This document shows, in pieces, positions 1-8,721 of a stretch of DNA of 64,000 nt (position 1 is the stretch's first letter; every line of letters starts with the position of its first letter). The stretch lies in assembly GCF_024609245.1 (NCBI RefSeq), contig NZ_JANJYH010000004.1, positions 353,248 through 417,247 on the forward strand, read 5' to 3'. The DNA is from Haloarchaeobius sp. FL176 (GTDB taxonomy: Archaea > Halobacteriota > Halobacteria > Halobacteriales > Natrialbaceae). Below the pieces are notes generated by a model that saw only the letters and a program-made list of their open reading frames with translations, searched no databases and was not told the origin of the DNA. The translations under genes and the position numbers were made by a program.

Positions 1-755
1 ACCGCGAGGAGCTCCCGACAGTCCGACAGCGAGAGTCGGGCGTCGGCGCGGGTGAGCTGGAAGGTGCCCCGGAGTCCGAGCGCGAGCGCGAGCACCAGCA
101 GGAAGCTGGCAGCGTAGCCGGCGGCGGTCGCGAGCGCCGCGCCCGTGACCGCCAGCCCGTCGAAGCCGGGGACGCCGTAGCCGAAGATGAGTACGGGGTC
201 GAGGACGACGTTGACGGCGACGGCGGTGACGTTGACGTACAGCGTCGCCCGGGTGTCGCCCCAGCCGAGGAAGCCAGCCTCCAGCGAGTCAGAGAGCCCC
301 ATGAACAGGAAGACGGGCGCGTAGGCTGCGAAGTACGTGATGGCAGGTTCGACCGCGCGTGCGTCGGGATCGACCGTCGCGATGGCGCGGACGAGCGGGT
401 CGGCGAAGAAGAAGGCGAGGAGGGCGGCCGCGGTACCGAACAGGAACGTGAGGACGACGCCGTTGAACGCGGCGCGTCGAGCGGATCGCTCCTGGTCCGC
501 ACCGACGCGCTGGGAGACGACGACGTGCGCGCCGACCATCGGGCCGACGACGGCGAGCGCGACGAGGACGGAGGTCAGCGGCGTCACGAGACCGACGGCT
601 CCGAGTTCGGCCTCGCCGATGCGGCCGAGCCAGAAGGCGTCGACCACCTGCTGGACGACCTGGACGAGGTTCTGGACCACGAGCGGTGCCGCGAGCGCGA
701 CGAGCACCTTCGGTATGGACCCCGTTCGTATGTCGTCCGGTGACACGTCGAACAT
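1..755 (-). CDS. MATE family efflux transporter, N-terminal part (cut by window edge)
   Basis: This is the first 251 codons of an integral membrane exporter; the C-terminus lies before base 1. The protein starts MFDVSPDDIRTGSIPKVLVA, followed by hydrophobic helices typical of MATE transporters (segments reading LVVQNLVQVVQQVVDAFWLG and GAVGLVTPLTSVLVALAVVG). MATE proteins export cationic compounds in exchange for Na+ or H+; the substrate cannot be told here. The ATG at 755 was chosen because the family-like sequence begins there. A GTG further upstream in frame is possible. The gene is transcribed away from lipA, so the 755-910 gap holds both promoters. Confidence 0.85.
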   Translation of the reverse strand, partial: MFDVSPDDIRTGSIPKVLVALAAPLVVQNLVQVVQQVVDAFWLGRIGEAELGAVGLVTPLTSVLVALAVVGPMVGAHVVVSQRVGADQERSARRAAFNGVVLTFLFGTAAALLAFFFADPLVRAIATVDPDARAVEPAITYFAAYAPVFLFMGLSDSLEAGFLGWGDTRATLYVNVTAVAVNVVLDPVLIFGYGVPGFDGLAVTGAALATAAGYAASFLLVLALALGLRGTFQLTRADARLSLSDCRELLA

Positions 756-909
756 CTGCTCGTTAATGCACTGGAACGCGACTGGCACAAAACTCTGTCG
801 ACCATTACCGATGGATAAGTGTTCGCACAGAATGTAATCGAGCTGCCAGCCGTGTCGGCCGTCACCGGAACCCCGACGCTTTTTCTGCCCCGGGACCGGA
901 GTTCCCGGT

Positions 910-1854
910 ATGAGCCGTTCGCGGAAGCCCGACTGGCTGAAGATGCGACCGCCGGCGGGCCGGGAGTTCACCGACATCAAGCAGACGCTGCGTGACCACG
1001 ACCTGAACACTGTCTGCGAGGAGGCGAACTGCCCGAACCTCGGGGAGTGCTGGAGCGGCCGCAACGGGAGCACCGACGGCGGGACGGCGACGTTCATGCT
1101 GATGGGGCACCGCTGCTCGCGTGGCTGTAACTTCTGTGACGTCGAGACCGGCGGGATGGAGCCGCTGGACCCCGACGAGCCCGCGAACGTCGCAGAGGCC
1201 ATCGCCGAGATCGGCCTCGACTACGTCGTCCTCACCTCGGTCGACCGCGACGACCTGCCCGACCAGGGTGCGGAGCACTTCGCCGAGACCATCCGCGAGA
1301 TCAAGGAGCGCCACCCCGGCATCCTGGTGGAGGTGCTCATCCCGGACTTCCAGGGTGAGCCCGACCTCGTCCGGAAGATCATCGATGCCGAACCGGACGT
1401 CATCGCGCACAACGTCGAGACGGTCGAGCGCCTCCAGTGGCCGGTGCGGGACCGCCGTGCGGGCTACGAGCAGTCGCTCTCGGTGCTGGAGCAGGTCGCC
1501 CAGGAGTCCGACATCTACACGAAGACGAGCCTGATGCTCGGCGTCGGCGAGTACCACCACGAAATCTGGCAGACGCTCTCTGACCTCGCGGAGATAGACC
1601 TCGACATCGTCACGCTCGGGCAGTACCTCCAGCCCTCGCGTACCCACCTCGACGTCGAACGGTACGTCCACCCTGACGAGTTCGACACCTGGCGGGACGT
1701 CGCCGAGGAGGAGTTCGAGTTCCTCTACTGTGCCTCCGGGCCGATGGTCCGCTCGTCGTACAAGGCCGGCGAGCTGTTCGTCGACGCCGTGCTGCGGGAC
1801 GGCAAAGGTGTGGAGGAGGCGAGGGAGGCGGCGCGTAGCGTCGCCTCCGACTAG
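910..1854 (+). CDS. lipA: Lipoyl synthase (radical SAM)
   Basis: LipA inserts two sulfur atoms into protein-bound octanoyl groups to make lipoyl cofactors in the cytoplasm. The 314-residue protein has both diagnostic cysteine sets: C36, C41 and C47 bind the auxiliary cluster, and C69, C73 and C76 form the radical-SAM CxxxCxxC (sequence CSRGCNFC). The conserved RSSY motif is near the C-terminus. Length is normal for the family. It precedes the E1-E2-E3 genes, whose E2 is a lipoyl acceptor. The reading frame reopens after the TAG and runs 21 more sense codons into a second copy of the same C-terminal peptide (see repeat 1821-1920). Confidence 0.97.
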   Translation: MSRSRKPDWLKMRPPAGREFTDIKQTLRDHDLNTVCEEANCPNLGECWSGRNGSTDGGTATFMLMGHRCSRGCNFCDVETGGMEPLDPDEPANVAEAIAEIGLDYVVLTSVDRDDLPDQGAEHFAETIREIKERHPGILVEVLIPDFQGEPDLVRKIIDAEPDVIAHNVETVERLQWPVRDRRAGYEQSLSVLEQVAQESDIYTKTSLMLGVGEYHHEIWQTLSDLAEIDLDIVTLGQYLQPSRTHLDVERYVHPDEFDTWRDVAEEEFEFLYCASGPMVRSSYKAGELFVDAVLRDGKGVEEAREAARSVASD

Positions 1855-1920
1855 CGAGCGGGGAGCGGAGCGACCCGCGAGCAGGGGAGGGAGGCCGCGC
1901 GAAGCGTGGCCTCCGACTGA
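1821..1920 (+). repeat. Duplicated lipA 3' end / two covarying hairpins
   Basis: The last 11 codons of lipA (1822-1854) recur at 1888-1920, 66 nt on and in the same frame. Both encode REAARSVASD plus stop. The differences are four third-position or stop changes (GCG to GCC, CGT to CGA, GTC to GTG, TAG to TGA), all synonymous. Each copy also folds into a hairpin with a 7-bp stem (GGAGGCG/CGCCTCC, then GGAGGCC/GGCCTCC), an inner CGC/GCG pair and a 3-nt loop. The copies therefore covary as stems. Confidence 0.8.
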
Positions 1921-2247
1921 GTGTTCGGGGCGGCTCGGTGCTCCTGGCTCCCGGGAGCCTTCCCGCCAAACATCGACCTACGTGAGCACGCCACATCATC
2001 GATACAGATTCACACGCATTCTCCGAAATAAACTCCCGCCCATTCGTCCAGAATTGAGGATAGAAGACCGTGAGGAACCCAGGTCCCCCGGCTATTGGGG
2101 TACGAAACTGGAAACCTGTGCAGCTTCGAGGCGAAAATCGCAAATCTGTGCGACTGTATGGCAAGAATCGGGTTGATAGTAACGTTTTTACGAAAACCAT
2201 ATAACGCGAGCGGGAGACATTCGATACATGTCAAGGTGGGTTCTACC
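1921..2247. other. Intergenic region upstream of E1 alpha
   Basis: No convincing gene was seen. The stretch is less GC-rich than its neighbours. A TATA-like CATATAAC lies near 2199-2206, about 45 nt before the GTG start of the E1 alpha gene, and AAGGTGGG at 2233-2240 could act as a ribosome binding site. This looks like the promoter and leader of the dehydrogenase operon. Confidence 0.5.
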
Positions 2248-3357
2248 GTGAGCACGATTCAGCACGACCCCCGCGAGCGCGTACAGGTGCTCGACGACGC
2301 GGGCCGGGTGCTCGACGACGCGGAGGTGCCAGACATCGACGACGACGAACTCGTCGAAATATACAAACAGATGCGGTTGGCCCGCCACTTCGACCAGCGG
2401 GCAGTCTCGCTCCAGCGCCAGGGACGCATGGGAACCTACCCGCCACTCTCAGGTCAGGAAGGCGCCCAGATCGGGAGCGCCCACGCGCTGGACGAGGAGG
2501 ACTGGCTGTTCCCGTCGTACCGCGAGCACGGCTCGGCGCTCGTCCGTGGCGTTTCGCTGGAGAAGACGCTGCTGACATGGATGGGCCACGAGTCCGGCAA
2601 CAACATCCCGGACGACGTGAACATGTTCACCACCGCGGTGCCCATCGCGACGCAGATCCCCCACGCGACGGGTGCGGCGTGGGCCTCGAAGCTCCAGAAC
2701 GAGGAGAAGGCGTTCCTCTGCTACTTCGGCGACGGCGCGACCTCGGAGGGAGATTTCCACGAGGGGATGAACTTCGCCGGCGTCTTCGACACGCCGAACG
2801 TGTTCTTCTGCAACAACAACCAGTGGGCCATCTCGGTGCCACGAGAGAAGCAGACCGCGAGCGAGACCATCGCCCAGAAGGCCAACGCCTACGGTTTCGA
2901 GGGCGTGCAGGTCGACGGGATGGACCCCCTCGCCGTGTACAAGGTCACGCGTGACGCCGTCGAGAAGGCGAAGAACCCCGACGACGATGAGCTGCGACCG
3001 ACGCTCATCGAGGCGGTCCAGTACCGTTTCGGCGCACACACCACCGCCGATGACCCCTCCGTCTACCGGGATGACGAGGAGGTCGAGCGCTGGAAGCAGA
3101 AGGACCCGATCCCACGCATGGAGACGTTCCTGCGCCAGCACGGCCTGCTCGACGACGAGCGGGTCGACGCCATCGAGGCCGAGATCGAGGACGAGGCCGC
3201 CGACGCCATCGCCGCCGCGGAGGCCGTCGAGCGCCCCGACCCCGAAGAGATATTCAAACACGTTTATGCGGGCATGCCGAAAAAGCTGGATGAACAGCTG
3301 GAGTGGTTCAACAGCGTCCGCGAAGAGTTCGGCGACGACGCACTCCTGGAGGACTAA
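2248..3357 (+). CDS. pdhA: 2-oxoacid (pyruvate-type) dehydrogenase E1 component, alpha subunit
   Basis: The thiamine-diphosphate-dependent E1 decarboxylates a 2-oxoacid and passes the acyl group to lipoyl-E2. The 369-residue protein has the ThDP/Mg motif [10 protein letters not shown] at about residue 161, continuing to [10 protein letters not shown] chose the GTG at 2248 (peptide [11 protein letters not shown]). The frame is open upstream, but that part (from 2095) looks non-coding and crosses the likely promoter. The beta subunit follows after 3 nt. The true substrate (pyruvate or a branched-chain 2-oxoacid) cannot be decided: haloarchaea oxidise pyruvate mainly with a ferredoxin oxidoreductase, so this complex's role is unclear. 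Confidence 0.9.
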   Translation: MSTIQHDPRERVQVLDDAGRVLDDAEVPDIDDDELVEIYKQMRLARHFDQRAVSLQRQGRMGTYPPLSGQEGAQIGSAHALDEEDWLFPSYREHGSALVRGVSLEKTLLTWMGHESGNNIPDDVNMFTTAVPIATQIPHATGAAWASKLQNEEKAFLCYFGDGATSEGDFHEGMNFAGVFDTPNVFFCNNNQWAISVPREKQTASETIAQKANAYGFEGVQVDGMDPLAVYKVTRDAVEKAKNPDDDELRPTLIEAVQYRFGAHTTADDPSVYRDDEEVERWKQKDPIPRMETFLRQHGLLDDERVDAIEAEIEDEAADAIAAAEAVERPDPEEIFKHVYAGMPKKLDEQLEWFNSVREEFGDDALLED

Positions 3358-3360
3358 CAC

Positions 3361-4368
3361 ATGGCTACGCAAGACACTGCATCCGAGACTGAGAACCTGA
3401 CGCTCGTGCAGTCCGTCCGCGACGGGCTGTACACCGAGATGAAAGAAGACGAAGACGTGCTCGTCATGGGCGAGGACGTCGGGAAGAACGGCGGCGTGTT
3501 CCGCGCGACAGAGGGACTCTACGAGGAGTTCGGCGAGGACCGCGTCATCGACACGCCGCTGGCCGAGTCCGGCATCGTGGGCACCGCCATCGGGATGGCC
3601 GCCTACGGCCTGAAGCCCGTCCCCGAAATCCAGTTCATGGGCTTCATCTACCCGGCGTTCGACCAGATCGTGAGCCACGCGGCGCGCATCCGTACCCGCT
3701 CGCGCGGCCGGTTCACGTGTCCGATGGTCATCCGCGCACCGTACGGCGGTGGCATCCGCGCGCCGGAGCACCACTCCGAGTCGACGGAGGCGATGTTCGC
3801 CCACCAGCCCGGCCTCAAGGTACAGATCCCGAGCACCCCGTACGACGCGAAGGGGATGCTCATCTCGGCCATCCGCGACCCGGACCCGGTCGTGTTCCTC
3901 GAGCCGAAGCTCATCTACCGCGCGTTCCGCGACGAGGTCCCGACGGACGACTACGAGGTCCCGCTCGGTGAGGCCGCCGTGCGCCGTGAAGGCACGGACA
4001 TCTCGGTGTACACGTGGGGTGCGATGTCCCGGCCGACCATCGAGGCCGCCGAGGAACTCGCGGAGGAGGACGGCATCAACGTCGAGGTCGTCGACATCCG
4101 CTCCATCTCGCCGCTCGACGAGGAGACCATCGTCGAGTCGTTCAAGAAGACCGGCCGCGCCGCGGTCGTCCACGAGGCCCCGAAGTCCGGCGGCCTCGGC
4201 GGCGAGATCGCCTCCATCATTCAGGAGGAGGCACTGCTGTACCAGGAGGCACCGGTCGAGCGCATCACCGGCTTCGACACGCCGTTCCCGCTGTACGCGC
4301 TCGAGGACTACTACCTGCCGGAGCCCGCACGCATCAAGAAGGGTATCCGCGACGCGGTGAACTTCTGA
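3361..4368 (+). CDS. pdhB: 2-oxoacid dehydrogenase E1 component, beta subunit
   Basis: This is the beta half of the alpha2-beta2 E1 decarboxylase, 335 residues, the usual length. It contains the family signatures GEDVGKNGGVFRATEGL, TPLAESGIVGTAIGMA, and a C-terminal transketolase-like domain ending near LPEPARIKKGI. It starts 3 nt after the E1 alpha stop, with GGAGG at the end of the alpha gene as a possible ribosome binding site. E2 follows after a single base, so the three genes are one transcription unit. Confidence 0.95.
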   Translation: MATQDTASETENLTLVQSVRDGLYTEMKEDEDVLVMGEDVGKNGGVFRATEGLYEEFGEDRVIDTPLAESGIVGTAIGMAAYGLKPVPEIQFMGFIYPAFDQIVSHAARIRTRSRGRFTCPMVIRAPYGGGIRAPEHHSESTEAMFAHQPGLKVQIPSTPYDAKGMLISAIRDPDPVVFLEPKLIYRAFRDEVPTDDYEVPLGEAAVRREGTDISVYTWGAMSRPTIEAAEELAEEDGINVEVVDIRSISPLDEETIVESFKKTGRAAVVHEAPKSGGLGGEIASIIQEEALLYQEAPVERITGFDTPFPLYALEDYYLPEPARIKKGIRDAVNF

Positions 4369-4369
4369 T

Positions 4370-5941
4370 ATGCCCCAGGAATTCAAGCTTCCCGACGTCG
4401 GTGAGGGCGTCGCCGAGGGCGAGCTGCTCGAGTGGCTCGTCGAGCCCGGCGACACCGTCACCGAGGACCAGCCGGTCGCGAAGGTCGAGACAGACAAGGC
4501 CGCCGTCGATGTCCCCTCGCCGTACAACGGCACGGTGAAGGAACTGCTCGCCGAGGAGGGCACGATGGTGCCCGTCGGCGACGTCATCATGGTGTACAAC
4601 GTCGAGGGCGAGGACGACCTCGAGGACACGACGCAGTCCGGCGCGGGCGAGAGCGAGGAGCCCGCGGCGGCCGACGCCGACGAGGCAGCGGCGGACACCG
4701 AACCCGCCGGCGACACCGAGGAGGTCGAGACGCCCTCGGGTCGCGTGTTCGCTCCGCCGAGTGCCCGGAAGCTCGCCCGTGAGCTCGGTGTCGACATCGC
4801 CGCGGTCGAGGGCACCGGTCCCTCCGGTCGCGTCACCGACGCCGACGTGCGCGCCCACGCCGAGGGCGGCGACGAGGCGGAACCCGAGCCCGCGACCGCC
4901 GAAGCTGGCGAGGACACTGCGGCGGCGACCGAATCCGCCGACGCTGACGCTGGCGCTGCCGCCGGCCAGGCGGCCGCGAGCACGACGACGCCCGCGCCGC
5001 AGCAGGTCGAGGCCGCGAACCGCGAACAGACGCTCGCCGCCCCGGCGACCCGGAAGCTCGCCGAGGAGGAGGGCGTCGACCTGAACGCCGTCCCCACCGA
5101 CGAGACGAAAGAGGGCGAGGCGTTCGTCACGCCCGAGGCCGTCCGCGAGTACGCCGAGGCACAGCGCCAGGCCCAGGAGGCCGACACGCAGGCGATGGCC
5201 GCCGGCGAGACGCTGGGTGAGCCGGGCCAACGCGAGGAGCGCGAGCCGTTCCGTGGCGTCCGTCAGACCATCGCCGACGCGATGGCCGAGTCGAAGTACA
5301 CCGCCCCGCACGTCACCCACCACGACGAGGTCGACGTGACCGCGCTCGTCGAGGCCCGTCAGGAGCTCAAGCCCCACGCCGCCGAGAAGGACATCAAGCT
5401 GACCTACATGCCGTTCGTGATGAAGGCGTGTGTGGCGGCGCTGAAGGAGTATCCCATCGTCAACTCCTCGCTCGACGAGGAGAACGAGGAGATCGTCAAG
5501 AAGCACTACTACAACATCGGCGTCGCCACCGCGACCGACGTGGGCCTGATGGTCCCCGTCGTCAAGCAGGCCGACCGGAAGGGCCTGCTCCAGCTCTCCT
5601 CCGAGATGAACGAGCTGGTCTCGAAGGCCCGGGAGCGCTCGATCGCGGTCGAGGAGATGCGCGGCGGCACGTTCACCATCACGAACATCGGCGGCATCGG
5701 CGGCGAGTACGCCACGCCCATCATCAACTACCCCGAGACCGCCATCCTCGCGATGGGCGAGATCAAGAAGAAGCCCCGCGTCGTCACCGACGACGACGGC
5801 GAGGACTCCATCGAGATTCGTCACGTCATGACGCTGTCGCTGTCGTTCGACCACCGCATCATCGACGGTGCGGAGGGCGCACAGTTCACCAACGAGGTCA
5901 TGAAGTACCTCGAGAACCCGCAGCTGCTCCTGCTGGAGTAA
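4370..5941 (+). CDS. pdhC: Dihydrolipoamide acyltransferase E2 with two subunit-binding domains
   Basis: E2 is the core of the complex and moves the acyl group from lipoate to CoA. In order, the 523 residues show a lipoyl domain at 1-78 with the acceptor K43 in ETDKAAVDV; an acidic Ala-rich linker; a peripheral subunit-binding domain at about 127-163 (PPSARKLARELGVDI, GRVTDADV); a second linker; a second such domain at about 222-262 (APATRKLAEEEGVDL, FVTPEAV); and the catalytic domain from about 290 with the active-site SFDHRIIDG. Two subunit-binding domains is unusual, since most E2 proteins have one. Confidence 0.93.
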   Translation: MPQEFKLPDVGEGVAEGELLEWLVEPGDTVTEDQPVAKVETDKAAVDVPSPYNGTVKELLAEEGTMVPVGDVIMVYNVEGEDDLEDTTQSGAGESEEPAAADADEAAADTEPAGDTEEVETPSGRVFAPPSARKLARELGVDIAAVEGTGPSGRVTDADVRAHAEGGDEAEPEPATAEAGEDTAAATESADADAGAAAGQAAASTTTPAPQQVEAANREQTLAAPATRKLAEEEGVDLNAVPTDETKEGEAFVTPEAVREYAEAQRQAQEADTQAMAAGETLGEPGQREEREPFRGVRQTIADAMAESKYTAPHVTHHDEVDVTALVEARQELKPHAAEKDIKLTYMPFVMKACVAALKEYPIVNSSLDEENEEIVKKHYYNIGVATATDVGLMVPVVKQADRKGLLQLSSEMNELVSKARERSIAVEEMRGGTFTITNIGGIGGEYATPIINYPETAILAMGEIKKKPRVVTDDDGEDSIEIRHVMTLSLSFDHRIIDGAEGAQFTNEVMKYLENPQLLLLE

Positions 5942-6290
5942 GCGGACCGTCGGTCTCCATTCCCGACACGTCGTTCCTGCTATCTCACCGCACAGACAGG
6001 GATGCGTATCGTGGCACACGCGGAACGAGCAGTCATTTCGCCCGGCCGTCCCACGCTGCTCGCGAGCGTCGCCGCCGGCGTCGCCGGCGCTACGGTCGAC
6101 AGACAGTACGCGAGGCGTGAAAAACGGACACAGGTCGCCGCTGTCGCGTAGGAGTGGACCCTGATGGTGGGTCACTCCGGTCCCCCGTTGCGACCGCCCC
6201 CCGACGGTCGCACACTCGGCAGTGCCCGACGGTCCCCCCGGGCCGTCGAAGCGATTCGGCCTGCCCGACTATCGGGACGCACGGACACGT
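5942..6290. other. Intergenic region between E2 and the HTH regulator
   Basis: No strong gene is seen. There are two inverted repeats: 6189-6196/6205-6212 (TGCGACCG/CGGTCGCA) and 6227-6232/6243-6248 (CGACGG/CCGTCG). These could end the E2 transcript or be structured leader. A 49-codon ORF at 6002-6151 is listed separately at low confidence. Confidence 0.4.
6002..6151 (+). CDS. Possible 49-residue small protein (weak)
   Basis: This short ORF starts MRIVAHAERAVISPGRPTLL, has a weakly hydrophobic Ala/Val-rich middle and a basic end (RQYARREKRTQ). I do not recognise it, and there is no clear ribosome binding site or TATA box. It could be chance, given the GC-rich sequence. It is included only because it fills part of an otherwise empty 437-nt gap. 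Confidence 0.2.
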   Translation: MRIVAHAERAVISPGRPTLLASVAAGVAGATVDRQYARREKRTQVAAVA

Positions 6291-6329
6291 GTTATACGCA
6301 CCGCTGAGACGGCGTCTCACCCGTGAGAC
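6291..6329 (+). promoter_or_regulatory. Promoter and tandem operator candidate for the HTH regulator
   Basis: A TATA-like GTTATAC (6291-6297) is followed by three copies of one heptamer in alternating orientation: TGAGAC (6305-6310), GTCTCAC (6314-6320) and GTGAGAC (6323-6329). They form two overlapping inverted repeats spaced 3 and 2 nt. The position just after the TATA box and 50 nt before the start codon suits autorepression. The binding protein is inferred, not shown. Confidence 0.5.
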
Positions 6330-6378
6330 ACCGTCACAGTTTGCGAACGGTTAACTCGGCCCCCTCGAATACGGCCAC

Positions 6379-7146
6379 ATGGACCGGGAGGCTGTCGACG
6401 ACGCCGTCGCCCTGCTACAGCGTGCACCCGTCCTCGCGGCCTGCCGCGACGGTCCCATCGACCGAGGTACCCTCACAGAGCGTGCGGGCGTCTCGCGTGC
6501 GACGGCCTACCGGGCGACGAACGTGCTGGCCGAGCGCGGGCTGCTGGAGCGGGAGGCGGGTGACTACCGCTTGACTGGTCTCGGGCGAGCCGTCCTCACA
6601 CGCGTCGAGTCGTTCGAGGCAGGGTTGACGGGTGCACTGACGCTGGCACCCGTACTGGCACGCGTCGACGCGCCGGAACTCGTCTCGAACACCCATCTCT
6701 TCACCGACGAGACGGTGCTCACCGCGGACCCGTCGGCCCCGTACCGCATCGACCAGGAGCTCGCGGCTATCGTCGGCGAAACCACCCGGAAGATGGTCGG
6801 GGTCACGACCTCGTTCGGGTCGCCGACGGTGATGGAACGGACGTACGAGGTCGTCCGGAGCGGCGTCGCGGTCGAGTGGGTGCTCACGCCAGGGGCGTTC
6901 GACGGTGTCCGCGACCAGCACGGCGAGGGGCACGACGAACTCATGGGGCTGGACACCACGGCGACGTACCTGGCCGACGAGCTGCCGCTCGACATCGCCA
7001 TCTACGACGATACGCTGGTGGTTCCGAGCTACGACGCGGGGAGCGGTGCTGTCGCTGCCGTGGCGACAACGGACGACCCGGACGCCGTCGCGTGGGGCCG
7101 CGGCGTGTTCGAGGACTGTCGGGACCGGGCGGAGCGGCTCGACTGA
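6379..7146 (+). CDS. Winged-helix transcriptional regulator (FilR1/DUF1724-like)
   Basis: This 255-residue protein has an N-terminal winged helix-turn-helix at about 1-75 (TLTERAGVSRATAYRATNVL, then LLEREAGDYRLTGLG). A larger C-terminal domain resembles the FilR1/DUF1724 sensor domain found in archaeal HTH regulators (VVRSGVAVEWVLTP, LPLDIAIYDDTLVVPSY). It lies between the E2 and E3 genes on the same strand and has its own promoter with an operator-like repeat. It may regulate itself, the dehydrogenase genes or both. The ligand is unknown. Confidence 0.75.
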   Translation: MDREAVDDAVALLQRAPVLAACRDGPIDRGTLTERAGVSRATAYRATNVLAERGLLEREAGDYRLTGLGRAVLTRVESFEAGLTGALTLAPVLARVDAPELVSNTHLFTDETVLTADPSAPYRIDQELAAIVGETTRKMVGVTTSFGSPTVMERTYEVVRSGVAVEWVLTPGAFDGVRDQHGEGHDELMGLDTTATYLADELPLDIAIYDDTLVVPSYDAGSGAVAAVATTDDPDAVAWGRGVFEDCRDRAERLD

Positions 7147-7232
7147 CCGGAATTTCCTGTCACGTGCCCACATGGGCCGACCCACATCGGCGCTCCGTCT
7201 CCGGGTTCTGGCCGCACTGGCAATTCCTGCGG

Positions 7233-7242
7233 CTTTTTATGG
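7233..7242 (+). promoter_or_regulatory. TATA box of lpdA
   Basis: CTTTTTATGG lies 22-31 nt before the lpdA ATG, which places transcription start at or next to the start codon (leaderless). E3 can therefore be made separately from E1/E2. Confidence 0.55.
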
Positions 7243-7263
7243 CTGCTGGTCGGGTGTTGTAGT

Positions 7264-8721
7264 ATGGTCGTCGGAGACGTCACTACTGGCACGGACGTAC
7301 TGGTCATCGGCGCGGGTCCGGGGGGCTACGTGGCCGCCATCCGCGCCGGACAGCTCGACCTCGACGTGACGCTCGTCGAGCGCGACGCCTACGGCGGGGC
7401 CTGCCTCAACCGGGGCTGCATCCCGTCGAAGGCGCTCATCACGGGCTCGAAGCTGGCCCACGACGCGGGCAACGCGGAGGACCTCGGCATCCACGCGAAC
7501 CCCGCCGTGGACCTCTCGCAGATGATGAACTGGAAGGACGGCGTGGTCGACGGGCTGACCGGCGGCGTCGAGAAGCTCTGCAAGGCCAACGGCGTCAACC
7601 TCGTCGAGGGGACCGCCGAGTTCTCCGGCGAGAAATCGGTCCGCGTCGTTCACGGCGGCGAAGGGCAGGGCAGCGAGTCCATCGACTTCGAGCACTGCAT
7701 CATCGCCACCGGCTCGCGGCCCATCCAGGTGCCCGGCTTCGAGTTCGACGGCGAGCACGTCATCTCCGCCGAGGCGGCGCTGGACCTCCAGACCGTCCCG
7801 GACGAGCTGGTCGTCGTCGGTGCGGGCTACATCGGCATGGAGCTCGCCGGCGTCTACGCCCGCCTCGGCACCGACGTGACCGTCATCGAGATGCTCGACG
7901 ACGTGCTGCCGCCGTACGAGGACGACGTGAGCCGGGTCGTCCGCAAGCACGCCGAGGAGCTCGGCGTCGAGTTCCACTTCGGCTACACCGCCGAGGACTG
8001 GGAACAGTCGGGTGACGGCGTCGTCGTCACCGCCGCGCCCGCAGCCGCCGACGGTGGCGAGGCCGCCGAGGCGGAGGAGCAGGAGGTCCTCGAGCTCTCG
8101 GGCGACAAGGTGCTCGTCGCGGTCGGCCGCCAGCCCGTCACCGACACGATGGACCTCGAAGCGGCCGGCATCGAGTCCGACGAGAACGGCTTCATCCAGA
8201 CCGACGACCGCGCACGCACCGAGAAGGACCACATCTTCGCGGTCGGCGACGTCGCCGGCGAGCCGATGCTCGCCCACAAGGCCAGCACGGAGGGGCAGGT
8301 CGCCGCGGAGGTCATCGCCGGCGAGCCGTCGGCGGTCGACTACCAGGCGATGCCCGCCGCCGTCTTCACCTCGCCCGAGATCGGCACCGTCGGCCTGACC
8401 GCCGACGAGGCAGAAGAACAGGGCTTCGAGCCGATCACCGGCAAGTTCCCGTTCAACGCCAGCGGTCGCGCGATGACCGCCAACGAGACCGACGGCTTCG
8501 TCCGCATCGTCGCCGACGAACCCAGCGGCTTCGTGTTGGGCGCACAGATCGTGGGGCCGGAGGCCAGCGAACTCGTCGCCGAACTCGGACTCGCCATCGA
8601 GATGGGTGCGACGCTCGAGGACATCGCCTCGACGGTCCACACGCACCCGACCCTCGCCGAGTCGACGATGGAGGCCGCCGAGAACGCGCTCGGCCACGCT
8701 ATCCACACGCTGAACCGGTAG
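7264..8721 (+). CDS. lpdA: Dihydrolipoamide dehydrogenase (E3)
   Basis: E3 is a cytoplasmic flavoenzyme that reoxidises dihydrolipoyl-E2 with NAD+. The 485-residue protein has the N-terminal FAD site GAGPGGYVAAIRAGQL, the redox-active disulfide in GGACLNRGCIPSK, an NAD site GAGYIGMELAGVYARLG, a second FAD motif IFAVGDVAGEPMLAHKA, and the C-terminal catalytic HTHPTLAESTMEAAE. All key residues are present. It is separated from E2 by the HTH regulator and has its own TATA box. Confidence 0.97.
   Translation: MVVGDVTTGTDVLVIGAGPGGYVAAIRAGQLDLDVTLVERDAYGGACLNRGCIPSKALITGSKLAHDAGNAEDLGIHANPAVDLSQMMNWKDGVVDGLTGGVEKLCKANGVNLVEGTAEFSGEKSVRVVHGGEGQGSESIDFEHCIIATGSRPIQVPGFEFDGEHVISAEAALDLQTVPDELVVVGAGYIGMELAGVYARLGTDVTVIEMLDDVLPPYEDDVSRVVRKHAEELGVEFHFGYTAEDWEQSGDGVVVTAAPAAADGGEAAEAEEQEVLELSGDKVLVAVGRQPVTDTMDLEAAGIESDENGFIQTDDRARTEKDHIFAVGDVAGEPMLAHKASTEGQVAAEVIAGEPSAVDYQAMPAAVFTSPEIGTVGLTADEAEEQGFEPITGKFPFNASGRAMTANETDGFVRIVADEPSGFVLGAQIVGPEASELVAELGLAIEMGATLEDIASTVHTHPTLAESTMEAAENALGHAIHTLNR

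Noticed and set aside
2449..5187. A 912-codon open frame on the minus strand under the dehydrogenase genes
   Set aside because: It is antisense to E1 and E2, which have full catalytic motifs. Its residues are low-complexity Ser/Ala and His/Arg/Val typical of the opposite frame in GC-rich DNA.
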